64,000 nt of DNA from the NCBI RefSeq assembly GCF_030463565.1, contig NC_134646.1:66853710-66917709 (forward strand), given 5' to 3'. The notes beneath the pieces are model-generated. The model was given only the letters and a program-made list of their open reading frames with translations. It was not told the DNA's origin and searched no databases. Position numbers and translations under genes: made by a program. Each line of letters opens with the position of its first letter. Position 1 is the stretch's first letter. The stretch is from Pelecanus crispus. Lineage: Eukaryota > Chordata > Aves > Pelecaniformes > Pelecanidae. Positions 37,561 through 49,591 of the stretch are shown one piece after another.

Positions 37561-40500
37561 ACCCCTTTTTTCCCCCAGCTTGTGCGTAAGAATGTCATGT
37601 GAAATAGTAGTTAGGATATGTAGTAAAGTAAATAAAGTTAAGATAAACGTCTACTTCTTCTCTATGTGCAAGACATTCTGTCACAGAAAGAAAATAAAAA
37701 GTTCCTGGTGTCTTTTATTTATTTCTCTTTCTGGCTTTCAGGTGAATGCAAAAAGTTTGCTGCTTTCAGTGGTTTTTCTGTGGCTGTGACTCCTGGACTG
37801 AGCCTCACCTATCCTCCCTGAATCCTCACACTTCATAGGAACCAAAATCATTTACTGGCCCTACTAGCTCAATGTATCTGCATTACCATTATCCCCCTGG
37901 GAGAGGCGAAGTGTTTTTGAAGTGCTGCCTGACACTAAGTGGTGTCTGAAACCTTAGGCATCCAAAAATGAATGAAAAGCCAGCTTGTATGTGCACATCC
38001 CTGCATTGCTATATCTCCCTTCTGCCAAAAGAGTCGATGGGACCCATTGTATTTTAATGTTACGTCAGCTATGGAAGAAAAGATGAGGTTAATTCATGCT
38101 AACTAGACTAAATGAGTTTGCAAAGGTTCACATTTCTGACCCTCTTACTTCTTGCAAGCAGCATCTGTTTGTAAAAGTCTCCCAGCTTGTCCATGCTCCC
38201 CACCATCTTCATTACAATTGCCAACACTGTAAGGCACACCTTACCAGAACCAGGAAAGCTATGCCCATTCCTAAGTTTGCCTTTGAATGTAGAGTCATAT
38301 GTGCGTGTCAAGTTACTAAAGTGAAAAAATTATGAGGATTTATTTACAAACTCCGGAGGATCTTGGTACTCCCATGCCACAGCCAAGAAGCCTCCCATTA
38401 GCGCATAAATTCTCGCTGATACCTGCCGACACCCATGGCTCCGCTTTGCGCGAGAGCAAGCTAGAGCTCAGCGGAAGGTGAGGGCAGTCATGTTTTATGA
38501 AGACAAAAGCCCACCTGGCTTTGATAGCGGAGAGCAGTTCCTGCTCTGCTAAAAGCCCAGCTGCACACGTTGCATGTGGGGGCAGGTACCACTGACCAGC
38601 TGCTGTGAAGGGCAACAGCCCCGGGCTTTTGCTGAAGTCAATGCTCAGCAGCATCTGGGAGGCTCCTCAGGAGGTTCCTCATCCCGGAACGCTGCAGGGT
38701 GCAGGAGAGCAGGTTGAGGTCCTGGGGACTTTCTCAAAGCAGGTATTTCACCACAGGTGTTGTGGTATGGTGCTATTAAAAAAAAGTATGGCTTACTGTT
38801 GGGTACGCATCTCCTTTGAAAACTGTGTGGGGTACTTCAGGGCCTGAACCTCTGAGCACTTTTCAAAGCGGTTTGTGGTAAAAAATGTTGTATTTGTATC
38901 TTTCAGAACAGCAGGAAAAGGGAAAAAAAAAAAAAGCATTTTTTTTGTAGAGTAAAAATTGTTTTCATGGTAAAGTGGCTCCCCACCTTTTTAGCCATAT
39001 TTTTTCTAGTGGGTTGATTTTTGTAAGTATAACTGAAACCCTGGGAGACTAATGAAGTTTAACAATGTGTGTTAATTATATCCACTTTTGTTGTCTCTGT
39101 GAAAACATGGGATCCTAAATCCTATTTACAATCTGAAATCTCAGAGGTTCCAGCCCCTCATCTGACCATAACATCTCTTAGTTTCATGCAGCTTTTGTAA
39201 GCCTGTGCACATATTTAAGTTCCCCTGTGGAGAATGGTTTTGGAGATCAGATGTTCAGGGATTAGGAACACAAGAGTTTTTTACCTCATTTAAAATCATT
39301 TTGACATTTCAGTGTAAGTCATTAAGATTGTTTTCTTGAATTGTCAAATGGGCCACAGTATGGGTGAACCATTTTTAGGAAAATTAAATAAAAACATTTC
39401 AATCTCTAAATGACTCACCTTCAGGAATTTTAACATAAATATTTTGCACACTCTGAAGTTTCTGTCTGAGGTAAATATTTTCAGCTGAATTCCTCCCCTG
39501 GGAAGATTAATTCCCAACTAAGTAAATACCTAAAGTCAGGGGCCATCCTGAGGGAGTGCAAGTAGGGATGGTCGCTTCTATCTGAAGATGCTCTTAGTAT
39601 TGTTTATATTTGTGTTTGCTTGCTTCCCCCCTCCTCTTTTAACTGTGCAGCAGAACAACGTTTCCCCAAACAGTGCAGGTTTTAGGATCTCTGCAGAGAT
39701 GCAGTGTGGGTCTGTGGGTTCTGATTTCAGACCAGGTGAATCCCATTAGTTCCAGCCCAGCAGCACAAAGGATTTGAGCATCTCTGAAGCCGGGTGTTTG
39801 GCTCTAGAAAAACAGAGGCTAGATAGGAGGCAAAACACATGAAGAGACTACATTTTTACCAGCTCTGATGTATGCATTAATAAGCAAGACTGAGAATGCC
39901 ACCTGCTTACAGAAAGGTTTTCAACTCGCAGGGCATGGAGTTCTTAATAGTATTCCATTAGATATAATGAGGTATGCTGGTGCAGATTTCCCCCATGAAG
40001 TTAGTACACGTTTGTACAAAATAAGGCTCCTGCTGGGGTGTTTTATGAATGTGGAGTCTTTCAGTTCCAGTTAAATAGGATAACCAGCTGTTTTCCAGGG
40101 CACGTGGAGAAATCCTTGGATTGGTTGTTGTTCCTACTCTCAGCATTAGGATGCCTGCAAAAAAAAGAATAAAAATGCAGAACTATTTCACTGTGGCCTT
40201 CTTGAATGGAAAACAATCCTTTGAATGCATCAGAAATTGTTCTAATAGACGCAGGAAAAAACAAAGAGAAAAATCCATTTTCTTTGTCCCTTTATTTTGT
40301 TACAAACCTTCCTTCCATCTTCATCATCCAGGTTTCCCTCCCATGAGTTGTCATCTGTTTTGTCACTTGCAAGACTTCATTCCCCAAACCTGCAGAAGTT
40401 ATTAAAATTGAGGATTATAAGGTTATGTAGTACGTGGTAGAAGCCAGATACAGATTGGATGTTTTTATTAGAGGATTACCAAATTTTGTTAACAGGAGTG

Positions 40501-41240
40501 TGCCTGAGTAATTCCACTGGAATCTCTGCTGTGCTTGTTATGAAACATCTGATCCCAAAGCAGCTACAGAGCTGCACCTTAGCAAGGTCCAGTTCTCTAA
40601 CCACACCGAGGATAGGACATGTTTGTAATGTGTAAAGCTGGATCATTGCAACCAATGTATAATGGTTTCACTGGAAAAAGTGTAGTGGTCATGGCAGAAA
40701 GTCTCTCACCTACCATAAAATGCCAAATATCCCAATGTCTTGTTCATTCCAGAATCCTTTTCCACTGCTGGCACACATTATAGGCAACAAAATAAAATCA
40801 GCGTATGAGGGATGTGCTTCAGTGTTAGTTTTAAAAATAGTGAAAATATCTAACACCTTTTGTAGCTTTTGATAACTTGCATATCCCTAGTATGTGACAC
40901 TAGGCCCTTAAGCAAACTTGTTGCTCCGAAGGCATGAGAATGAGATTATGACAACATATAACTAACTCTCTTAATGTCAATACATTGGTGTGTTTGTGAG
41001 TGAGAGGCTAACTCAAGCTAGTGAGCCTAAAGCAAGAAATCAGATGACAGCATCAACACTAAAACAAACAAACAAAAAGAATCTGACCATAGTGCCACCA
41101 TTTCCTCACAGTGATGAACTTGTCTAACTAAGGCCACCCAAGAGCTACTGAGGAGGTAATTTCTACAGGCTCTTCATTTAAGAGGAGAGTAAATCAAGAA
41201 ATTTTCAGAAGCTTCTAGCATGTTTCATAATGACTTGTAC
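37561..41240. other. Intergenic, nothing recognised
   Basis: AT-rich sequence with an A-run near 38919-38935. No exon, RNA gene or clear mobile element could be supported between the LINE remnant and the solo LTR. Confidence 0.55.
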
Positions 41241-41245
41241 CCTGC

Positions 41246-41792
41246 TGTGGTGGGTTAGCCCTGCTGGGCAGCTCAGACCCACCCAGCCGCTCGCTCCCCC
41301 GCAACAGGATGGGAGAGAGAATTGGAAGGGCAAAAGTGAGAAAACTCGTGGGTTGAGATAAAGACAGTTTAAGGTGGGAGGGGCAGCAAAGACAACATGT
41401 GATGAAGCAGCAATCACTTCCCACCAGCAGACTGGTGCCCATCAGTTCCTGAGTAATGGCAACTTCGGAAAAGCTTTGGCCCCTGCGTTTATTGCTGAGC
41501 ATGATGTCATATGGGTTGATGAGCATGACATCATATGGTGTGGAATACCCCTTTGGTCAGCTGGGGTCAGCTGTTCCAGCTGTGTCCCCTCCCAGCCTCT
41601 TGCTCACCCCCAGGCTACTCGCTGGTGGGGCGGTGTGGGAAGCAGAGAAGGCCTCGATGCTGTGTAAGCGCTGCTCAGCAATAGCTAAAACCTCCCTGTA
41701 TTATCAACACTGTTTTGGTCACAGATCCAAACCAGAGCACCATACGAGCTACTATAAAGAAAATTAGCTCCATCCCAGCCAGAACCGGTACG
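41246..41792 (-). mobile_element. Solo LTR, ERVL-like family (- strand)
   Basis: The complement of this block aligns along its length with the 571-bp LTRs of the provirus at 48897. It shares the start (ggttctggctggga), the 'gctaattttctt' and 'tgttgataatac' blocks, the 'gtattccacaccatatga' block, a CRE-like site, and the 'ggctaacccacca' end. CCTGC is found on both sides (41241-41245 and 41793-41797), a perfect 5-bp target-site duplication. Divergence from the provirus LTRs is considerable, so it is an older insertion that lost its internal part by LTR-LTR recombination. It carries a 24-bp tandem duplication over the CRE (41497-41544). Confidence 0.88.
41497..41544 (-). repeat. 24-bp tandem duplication of the LTR CRE region
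   Basis: Two consecutive 24-bp units (41497-41520 and 41521-41544), each starting gagcatga and each containing a CRE-like octamer (tgatgtca at 41502-41509, tgacatca at 41526-41533). The other two LTRs in the window have one copy. The duplication lies just upstream of where the family's TATA box is expected. Confidence 0.8.
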
Positions 41793-41797
41793 CCTGC

Positions 41798-44700
41798 AAG
41801 GCTGGGTGCTGGCATAGCCCTGTACTGGAAGGGAAAAGAGAAAACAGATTTGTAAGTCCCGGCTGATGTGGTTTGCGATTCCAAGACGAAAGTGAAAGGT
41901 ATTGAATAAGGACTTCGTTTCGTACTTCCAGGCAGACTTTTCCTTCTGCTGCAGGGCTGAATTACCACTGTTGTGATAATAAAGTCCACTTGATTTGTCT
42001 GAGCAGATTCCTAATCACTTAATAAATCACTTTATAAGTTATTTGGTAGAGTGGCAAATTATTAATTTGCTGGAGATCTACCAAGCAGCAGCTGTTCCAT
42101 ACTAGAAACCTGAATGGGAGAACTGGCCCAAGAACGCCCATGTTCAGTGCCAGAACCATGGTTTTTTCCAAGTTCTGAAGCTATTCCCCACTTGTATCCA
42201 TAAGGAAAAGGAAAAACTGGGGTCCAGGTATATAATTTTAAAGTGTAATTAGTGGCATAAATGAACATTTGGTATTTATACTATATTTATGTATTTCCTA
42301 GCTGTGAATTAGTCATACAGATACTGCTCCACTCTGAATCTATTCATCAGTTTGAGTTCTTGTGGTTATTAAAATTTATTATTTATTATTAAAGTTTATT
42401 AAAATCCAGTTGTATGTTTCTGCAGGAAGGATGAGTATCTTTTGCCTTTGTTATGGATATTTACTCATGTTTCTGACTAGATCCAAGATGGCACAGTAGG
42501 ATTCTTAGTTTTGTTTTTGGTTTAATAGATAATTTTGAATTTTAAGATTGCTCTCACAATATCCAATGGGGTGAGGATTTTAAAATCAGCTTTGGGGGAG
42601 TTCAGCTAGAAATCCACTATGAAATTCAGATTTTAAAAGCATCACATCAGATGGTAAGTCTCTCTATAAGGTAGAATAGAGAATGCACCCTACATGTAAT
42701 CACATAGTTATGTGTTCCTTATTCTAGCCATTTAGTCTTATTTTTCAGACAATAAAAGACAATCTTTGTGTCCTGAACACTTCCGGTGTGGTGTGACTAC
42801 ATAGTTGGATAATTGCTGCATGTAGCTTCATCGAAGAATATTGTCACATCACAACAGGAAATATGGTCCTTAGATTAAAGGCAGATTTGGATTCCAGATG
42901 CATTTCAGTTAGTGTCTTTCTCTTGACGTGGAATAAGCCGTCTAACCTCCTCCTACCTCCAGTTTGCCCTTCTTCAAAACGTTGATAACAATGACTCACT
43001 TCCTCATGGGGGTACTTTGAGGCTTAGATTAAGTCTGAGAAGTTGTTTTTGACCCTGAGAAAATTGATGTCAGAAATTGCAATATGGGAATACTAATATT
43101 TCAAGGCTTGGATAAATAATTGTCCACAAATGAAAAGCTATTTTCTCTGCAATTTTTTGGCCCCATCCATAATATTCCTTGAATTAGTTGAGTCTAAACT
43201 TAATACAGACAACAGAGGAGACAGTGGACACCCCTTGCTTAAGTAAACAACAGCCAGAGCCCAAATTATTAGTAAATACCAAGGCTTCATTTAGGTTGAA
43301 TAACGCTGCAATCCAACAAATAAATGAGCCATCAAGTTTGAATTTATGTAGCATACGAAACACATTAAAGCCATCTGACCATGACAAAGGCCTTTTCTGC
43401 TGTGAATAATGAGGCCAACACATTATAATATCCTTTAGATGAGACATTAAACCCAAGGTCCTTTCTGTTTGTCTCTGGTGGCTGTCCAGGTGGAAGTTAA
43501 AGACTCCATGGCATTTCGCTAAAACCACAGAAAATCTCCAACCCCCAATGGTATTACTTTCCCTGTAAATAAATAAAATAAATTAAAAAATTAGAATAGC
43601 CAAGGCTGTGTGTGAGTTGAATATCATCAAGCAAAATGCCAGTTTTCCTATCCGTAAGGACAACAGGGAAAGTTCTCTAGAGGGAGCAAGGTCAGTGTCC
43701 CTGATACGAATGTAGGACTTGGAAAGTCCTCTGGGATCTTGAGAATGTAAAGCACAGAAAAATGCTTCATCTTCATCATTAACACATACTGTGGTAAAGA
43801 AGAACAAATCAAAATAATTATGTTTGCGTGTGTCTGTGCTTAGATAACTAGACATGCACCTTTACACGTGTAATTTCCAAGAAGAAACGGTTTGGAGACA
43901 AACAGAAAATAATTATGCCAGGAAAAATGTCTTACCTTAGCCTGTACATGTATGATTCACTTCACAAGTCCATCTCAATTTTCAGCTGCTTTTGTATAAC
44001 CCTAATGATTTTGTATCACTTGAGATATTTAAGCTATACTTTTATTTTGATATGAGCCTCAGTGAACATTTATCTACCAAGTGAAAACCAGGTCCTTGTT
44101 CCCTGAGCCTGCATCCTAGTTGCATAGTTTCACACCAAAGTTTCTTAGCATTGGACTCTCATAAGGGTATGGCACAAGAGGTCATGTGAAAGGTAAATGT
44201 GAGAACCCCTTGAAAGGAACAGAAGAATCATGCTAGAGCTTAACCCCTTTAGCAGCAGAGATGACAAAGCCTTTCGTGAAGAAGTGACTGATGAATCTGG
44301 GCATCTTTCAATTTTCTGAATAATGAGCCAGTTCTTCCCTCTTGCCGAGAAACATATGGGATGTGAGGAAATCAGCTGGAAACCCAGCCATGTCTGTCCC
44401 TTTCACCATCCTCTCTGCTAGAGGCAGGGAAGTGGTGCCTTATCAGAAAAGATGGTTTGAGGGAAGCCTTGGTATTCAGTTAAAGCAAACTCAGTCCTTG
44501 TGAGTCTCGTACCCATTGATGTCTGTTCCACTTTTATCAACAGGAATGCCACAGAAAGGTGTGGTACTTGTCCAACAGACATTAATGCTGGCTGGGCTAA
44601 GGAATCCATTCTGCTTCCTTTTTTTAACTTGTATCTGCTTGAAACTCCTGACCCAATGGAAATGTCCCACAGACCGTATCTTTCAGGTCCTTCTATATGA

Positions 44701-45013
44701 GAAAGGCACTTTCCAAGCAAGGAGAGAAGAGGGTGGTAAGAGGAGAGATGTAAATCCCTCCTAGGTGTAAATGTCTGTCTATCTGTGACACATCTTAATA
44801 TTGATTTCATTGACTTTCATTTCATTCATCTCCATGTTAGGGATAGGAAGCTGTAGTAATGATGACTGATAACACAGGCTGGCTTTGATTTTTTTCAGAA
44901 GTAGTTAAAGACCACACTTTAAATGCATTTAATGGCACTTAAAGATGCAGGTTCTTCCTAAGCTTTATTTTCAAAGTGCTAAGACCTTAGCAGCATAGAC
45001 CACCTCATGCAGG
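41798..45013. other. Intergenic, nothing recognised
   Basis: AT-rich DNA with a short low-complexity TTATTAAA-like block at about 42365-42410. Open frames on the - strand at 43184-43528 and 44418-44810 show no recognisable protein content. No splice-bounded exon was supported. Confidence 0.5.
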
Positions 45014-45269
45014 GAGGATGAAGGTTGGAAATTAGGAAAAATTTCTTTACGGAAAGGGTGGTCAAGAATTGGAACAGGCTGCCCAGAAAGGTGGTGGAGT
45101 CACCATCCCTGGAAGAGTTCAAAAAACGGGTAGATGTGGCACTTGGGGACATGGTTTAGTCTAGTCTACCCTTGATTGGTTTAGTGTGGACTTGGTAGTG
45201 TAGGTTAATGGTTGGACTGGATGATCTTAAAGGTCTTTTCCAACCTAAACGATTCTATGATTCTATGAA
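45014..45269 (+). mobile_element. CR1 LINE 3' end fragment (about 255 bp)
   Basis: The fragment begins around 'aggatgaaggttggaaatta', continues 'gaacaggctgcccagaaagg', then 'ggttggactggatgatctta', and ends in two perfect attctatg repeats. It is a 5'-truncated member of the same CR1 subfamily as the copies at 10846 and 36392. Confidence 0.93.
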
Positions 45270-48200
45270 ACAGCAGAGACAGGCTGTGACACAGGACCAG
45301 CTCGAATGGGCTCCAGCGGTTTCACACACCACCACTCCGCCACTGCAGAGCAGAGATGTCTAAGCTTTCCTTGGGTGTGAGTTTGAGTAAGATGTGAGCC
45401 ACATCCTAGGGGTGTCCAAGGTTGATGCTGTAGATGGCAACTGCTAAAGGCTCTGCCCACGGAACAAGGATGGCTGGCTCAGCTCCGAACACCTGATGGG
45501 GTTGCTGCTTCCATACTGGTCTGACACTCTGGGGACATGTGTAGCCTCTGACAGTTCAGCTGGTGTGATGCACATAACCTGGGTCATGGCAGAAGGAAAG
45601 GCCACACAGCTGTGCAGCCAGCCCTGTCCCTAATGATCATCACATGACTCCATTTCACCCTGTGATATGAAAGCCTCAAAAAGTTTAAAAAAATTGTTCC
45701 AGATCTTCCTGTCAACAAACATTATGTGTGCTATCCATGTTACTTGTCTAAATGGGAAGGACTCCGATGAAGATATTTCTATCAAATGGCTTTTTAAACC
45801 ATGGCTTTTCTTTCATGGCAATAATTAAAGATGCCATTCTAATCTAAGGGGCTGGATTCAGCCCGTGCTTTGTGACAGCCGCCTTGCAGCAGGTAACCAC
45901 AAGCCTTGAAAGCAGCCTAAGTGGTCTTCAAAGCAACAAGTGGAGATTTCTTTGTTGTGGATCTCTCCTAGATGGACACAGAAAAGAATTTGTCCCTTCA
46001 AATTTAGGTCACTAGCTTCTAAAAAATGTATTTCAGTGATCTGAAAACTTTGTCTAATTTTTCATATGATCTGGTTTGATATCATTGTGTACCTTTCCAC
46101 AAATTACCTATGAAACTTTATTCTAGATCTTAAGATATTTTCAGCATGAGGTATTCAACTCAACAGGATTTTTTTTTTAAAGTTACTGATTCCTAACGTT
46201 CCTTTTTGCCTCTTTACCTGCTATGCAAAAAAATGGAGGCAGGGTGCTCACAACACAGGGTCTGTGATATATGACTGGATTGTTTGGACTCCATCCAGCG
46301 GAGGGTGCTGATAGACATCTGCCCAAAAAGCAATTAACTGCAATGTATTTGGAGAGACAAAATAATCCAATGGTGATTTACCACCTCCAGAAAGGCGTTG
46401 TGTTAGAAACAGGGTGGTTTATTGTGGATTTTTTATTTAGCTGTTTTACTCTCAATTTTCAAGAATTAAGAAAAAGGAAAAGTTGCAAAATATTTTACCA
46501 TATAACACAGACAACAATATGTAGAAGTAATTAATAGGGACATTTGAAGGGAGAACAGGGTTGCACCATTAGCCCCTACTAAAATACATCGGAGTTGATG
46601 AATTATTTTAATGGGACAGAATGACAAAAAAGGGACTGTTTCACCTAAGCAGGGACAGCTGGTCCCTATGACAAGGATTCATTGCTGTCTTGTGGTGTCT
46701 GCCAGCCAGCAAGGCTGAAATAATAGCACTGAGAGAGGTGTGAACATTCCTCGTTCACCTTAATTGAGAGCTAATATGAAGTCTAATTATGAACACTTTG
46801 TATTAACTGCTTCATGTCTGAAGGCAGACGTCTGATCAATGGTCCTCCATCACGTCCAGGGAAGGCCTGCTTTGATTTTCTGGACCATTACACATCCCGA
46901 TGCCATGACGCCAGCTGCGTCAAACCACATCCAACTAACAACTGTCCCTATCAGTGGCTTTTGATCCTATTTCTGTTCCTGGGCAATGGGAGCTTGGGAC
47001 AAAATTTCCACCTAGGGACCAAAGCGCGTATTTCTCAGAAGCAGAACGTCTCCCTTGCGGCAGCCTGCAGGGCCAGGCGGCAGCTCTCCAGGGCCTTTGC
47101 AGGCTGTACCTGTGCGGAAATCCCCCCTTGGTGCAAGCCGCGCTGTGCGCAGCAGCCCCGGCAGCCCGAGAAGCGGGGTTCATCCTGCTGCCCGGGGCTG
47201 CCCTCGCGCCGCCGCCGGCGAGAGCCACCGGCGTCACGGGATGGAGGTGCAGGCGCAGACCGCACCAACCGAACCATCTGCCAGGATTCAAAGCATGACA
47301 GGTGGGATTAGAGGATTTAGGCAACTAACTGCAGAATTTACTTTCACACAAAGTGTTTGTGTGAGGGGGAGAGAGAGGAGGATTAACTTAACTGCCAGAG
47401 ATTTCTCCAATTATTTGAAAGGTTGTTGTAAAATGACTATTTAATCTTGCATCTCACCTGCTTCTGAGAACAAAAGCGCTTAAATTTTAAAATGCCAACT
47501 AGATGGGGACGGGATGGCTCGGGGGACTGAGACTAAGGCTGCTGGGGCTTCGTGTGTAGGTCACAGGACCGAGGCTAGCGAAGAATGCAAGGCACCCACC
47601 ATTTGCTGGCTTTTGTGGACTGCGTTAAATCAGACTGGAAACCACAATCCGGTTCCAAAAGAATTAAGGACCTGATCCTGCTTCCACTCAAAACAGTGGT
47701 CCAAGATTGAGGCTTAAGTGCCACGCTGCAAATCCTCGATGCTGCTTGTAGCAACTGTCCTGGCAAGTGGCGCAGAGAAGGCGAAGGCGAGCGGGCTCTG
47801 AAGAGCGAGCGCTTGGTGTTGCCTGCTGAACCCCGCTGAGCAGCACTGTCGCTGTCAGGCTTGTCCTGATGCTCAGGTTTGAAAGGAAAAGGTGGGGAGT
47901 ATCTGCTATTTCCCATCAGCATTAAAAAAAAACAACCAACCAAACAAAACAAACCAAACCCAAACAAACCTATGTGGGAGGGAGGGGAAGGAAAAGGAGG
48001 ACGGAAAACAAGCTAAGAAAAAACAAAAGAACAAACATAAACAGAAAGCCCATGCCAAAAACAAAGCCTTTGGTCCCCTGATCAAAACAACTTTGATCAA
48101 TGCATCTATTCTCAGAAGCGCCTTATTTTAGAAAGCAGCTAGCTTTCTAACAAATAAAGAATTGCTCTGTGGTTTCTTTCCAAAGCTTAAATAAAGCTTT

Positions 48201-48892
48201 CTAGAGTAAGATGAAAAGCTAATTTTCTTGAAGTTTAACATATTTGTGTAAGCATGTCAGGTGAAATAAATGACATTGATATTCAGTGTGTATATAGGTG
48301 GCACCAGCTCCCAAAACTCTATCTCTTTTTCATCTTACTGGAACATTAACTTATGCTCCTGAGGGCCATGCAGCATGCAGAGTGAGAGTGCGAACTTAAG
48401 GATAATTTATCATAGCTCTCTCCTGTGTATCACTCTCTTTCCCTAAACTTTTCTGTATCAGAATACAGAGCAGAGAAGTTTACTTTTGCCTTAGCTGCCT
48501 CTAACGGCACCCATGCAGGGTCTTATTCAAAATAAAAGTTTGCATCCTTCAGATTGGCTTCTGAGCCGTGGCCTTGTGTGTTCCCTTGGTAAGTAGGAGT
48601 GGACAGCCTGCCATAATAACTGGGTCAAAGGAAGCCTAAGAATTGGTCTTTTGAATAACTACAGCAACAGTAAAATACGTGAAGAGCTGTAGTAAGGGCA
48701 GAGGAGGGGGAAGGAAGAAAGGAATTTCATGGGAAAGCCTGTCATCCAGGCCAGTAGCAGCTGGTGACAGAGAGGACCAAGAAGCATCATTCTTTTCTCC
48801 TTGCTCCAACCAACTGTGAGCAACAGCTCTGGAAAGGCTTGGACCCTTTTTATTACGCATTTATATACTGATCGGTGTGACAGAGGTGGTGT
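45270..48892. other. Intergenic with an isolated GC/CpG-rich patch
   Basis: Mostly AT-rich non-coding DNA. About 46990-47280 is sharply richer in G+C with many CpG (for example the gcgccgccgccggcgag block near 47205), producing open frames in all three + frames and on the - strand. That pattern fits base composition rather than a gene. An A-rich, almost T-free stretch follows at about 47923-48060. No protein family was recognised. Confidence 0.5.
47923..48060. repeat. A-rich (AAC/AAAC) low-complexity stretch
   Basis: Long runs composed of A with interspersed C (aacaaccaaccaaac type) then A/G-rich sequence, with very few T. It is low-complexity and non-coding. Confidence 0.75.
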
Positions 48893-48896
48893 TTAC
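48893..48896. repeat. Target-site duplication, left copy (TTAC)
   Basis: TTAC directly precedes the TGTC start of the 5' LTR and is repeated at 55799-55802 right after the GACA end of the 3' LTR. This marks the exact insertion borders. Confidence 0.85.
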
Positions 48897-49139
48897 TGTC
48901 CTGGTTTCGGCTGGGATAGAGTTAATTTTCTTCCTAGCAGCAGGCATAGTGCTGTGTTTTGGATTTAGTAGGAGAAGAATGTTGATAACATGCTGATGTT
49001 TTCAGTTGTTGCTGAGTACTGCTTATGCTAGTCAAGGACTTTTTCAGCTTCCCATGCTCTGCCAGGCGCACAAGAAACTGGGAGGGGGCACAGCCAGAAT
49101 AGTTGATCCAAACTGCCCAAAGGGCTATTCCATACCATA

Positions 49140-49162
49140 TGACGTCATGCTCAGTATATAAA
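49140..49162 (+). promoter_or_regulatory. LTR core promoter: CRE plus TATA box
   Basis: A perfect cAMP-response element TGACGTCA lies 7 bases upstream of TATATAAA, a compact RNA polymerase II core promoter. The expected start site is about 25-30 bases downstream, near 49182. The 3' LTR has the same pair at 55471-55493. CRE binding by CREB/ATF factors is family knowledge; activity here is inferred. Confidence 0.8.
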
Positions 49163-49181
49163 CTGGGGGGGGTTAGTCGGG

Positions 49182-49199
49182 GAGCAGCGATCGCTGCTC
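49182..49199 (+). other. Perfect 18-bp palindrome at predicted RNA 5' end
   Basis: GAGCAGCGA followed by its exact complement TCGCTGCTC, about 27 bases after the TATA box. It is repeated in the 3' LTR at 55513-55530. In RNA it would be self-complementary, able to fold only with loop strain or to pair between two RNA molecules. The older solo LTR at 59225 does not keep it. Confidence 0.85.
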
Positions 49200-49330
49200 G
49201 GGAACTGTCTGGGTATCGGTCGGCGGGTGGTGAGCAATTGCATTGTGCATCACTTGTTTCGTGTATCATTATTATTATTATCATTATTATACTGTTACTA
49301 TTAGCATTACTATTTTACTTTACTTCAATT

Positions 49331-49336
49331 ATTAAA
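49331..49336 (+). terminator. LTR polyadenylation signal (ATTAAA)
   Basis: A common AATAAA variant located about 150 bases after the predicted start site, followed by T/GT-rich sequence. The same signal in the 3' LTR (55662-55667) would end the viral RNA. Confidence 0.55.
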
Positions 49337-49475
49337 CTGTTCTTATCTCAGCCCAGGAGTGTTTCTCACTCTTACTCCTCCAATTCTCTCCCCCATCCCA
49401 TCGGGGTAGGGGGAGTGAGCGAGCGGCTGCGTGGTGCTTAGTTGCTGGCTGGGGCTAAACCACGACAGTCCTTTT

Positions 49476-49493
49476 TGGCGCCCAACGTGGGGC
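49476..49493 (+). promoter_or_regulatory. Primer-binding site matching tRNA-Lys(1,2)
   Basis: TGGCGCCCAACGTGGGGC begins 8 bases after the 5' LTR. It is the standard 18-base primer-binding site complementary to the 3' end of tRNA-Lys(1,2), also used by foamy viruses and several other retroviruses. It marks the start of minus-strand DNA synthesis. Confidence 0.9.
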
Positions 49494-49591
49494 TTGAGAT
49501 AACAACAGATTAATCAGAGTGTATTAAGGAGTCTGTTAACAGTTGCCGGTCACGATATTAGTTCTTCTGATCTGCACCATGTTCTTTTTTT

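Larger units (their letters stand above)
48897..49467 (+). repeat. 5' LTR (571 bp)
   Basis: Starts TGTCCTGGTTTCGG and ends CCACGACA, giving TGTC/GACA inverted termini. U3 carries a perfect CRE (TGACGTCA, 49140-49147) and a TATA box (TATATAAA, 49155-49162). A perfect 18-bp palindrome (49182-49199) lies where transcription should start. A short ATT microsatellite (about 49268-49290) and an ATTAAA polyadenylation signal (49331-49336) follow. It is identical to the 3' LTR except at 49116. Confidence 0.95.

Noticed and set aside
41205..41989. Several frames of about 100 codons on both strands
   Set aside because: All overlap the - strand solo LTR and have no protein family.
46814..47311. 165-codon + frame (and 129-codon - frame) at a GC-rich patch
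   Set aside because: Open in several frames at once because of G+C content, with no recognisable family or splice support.
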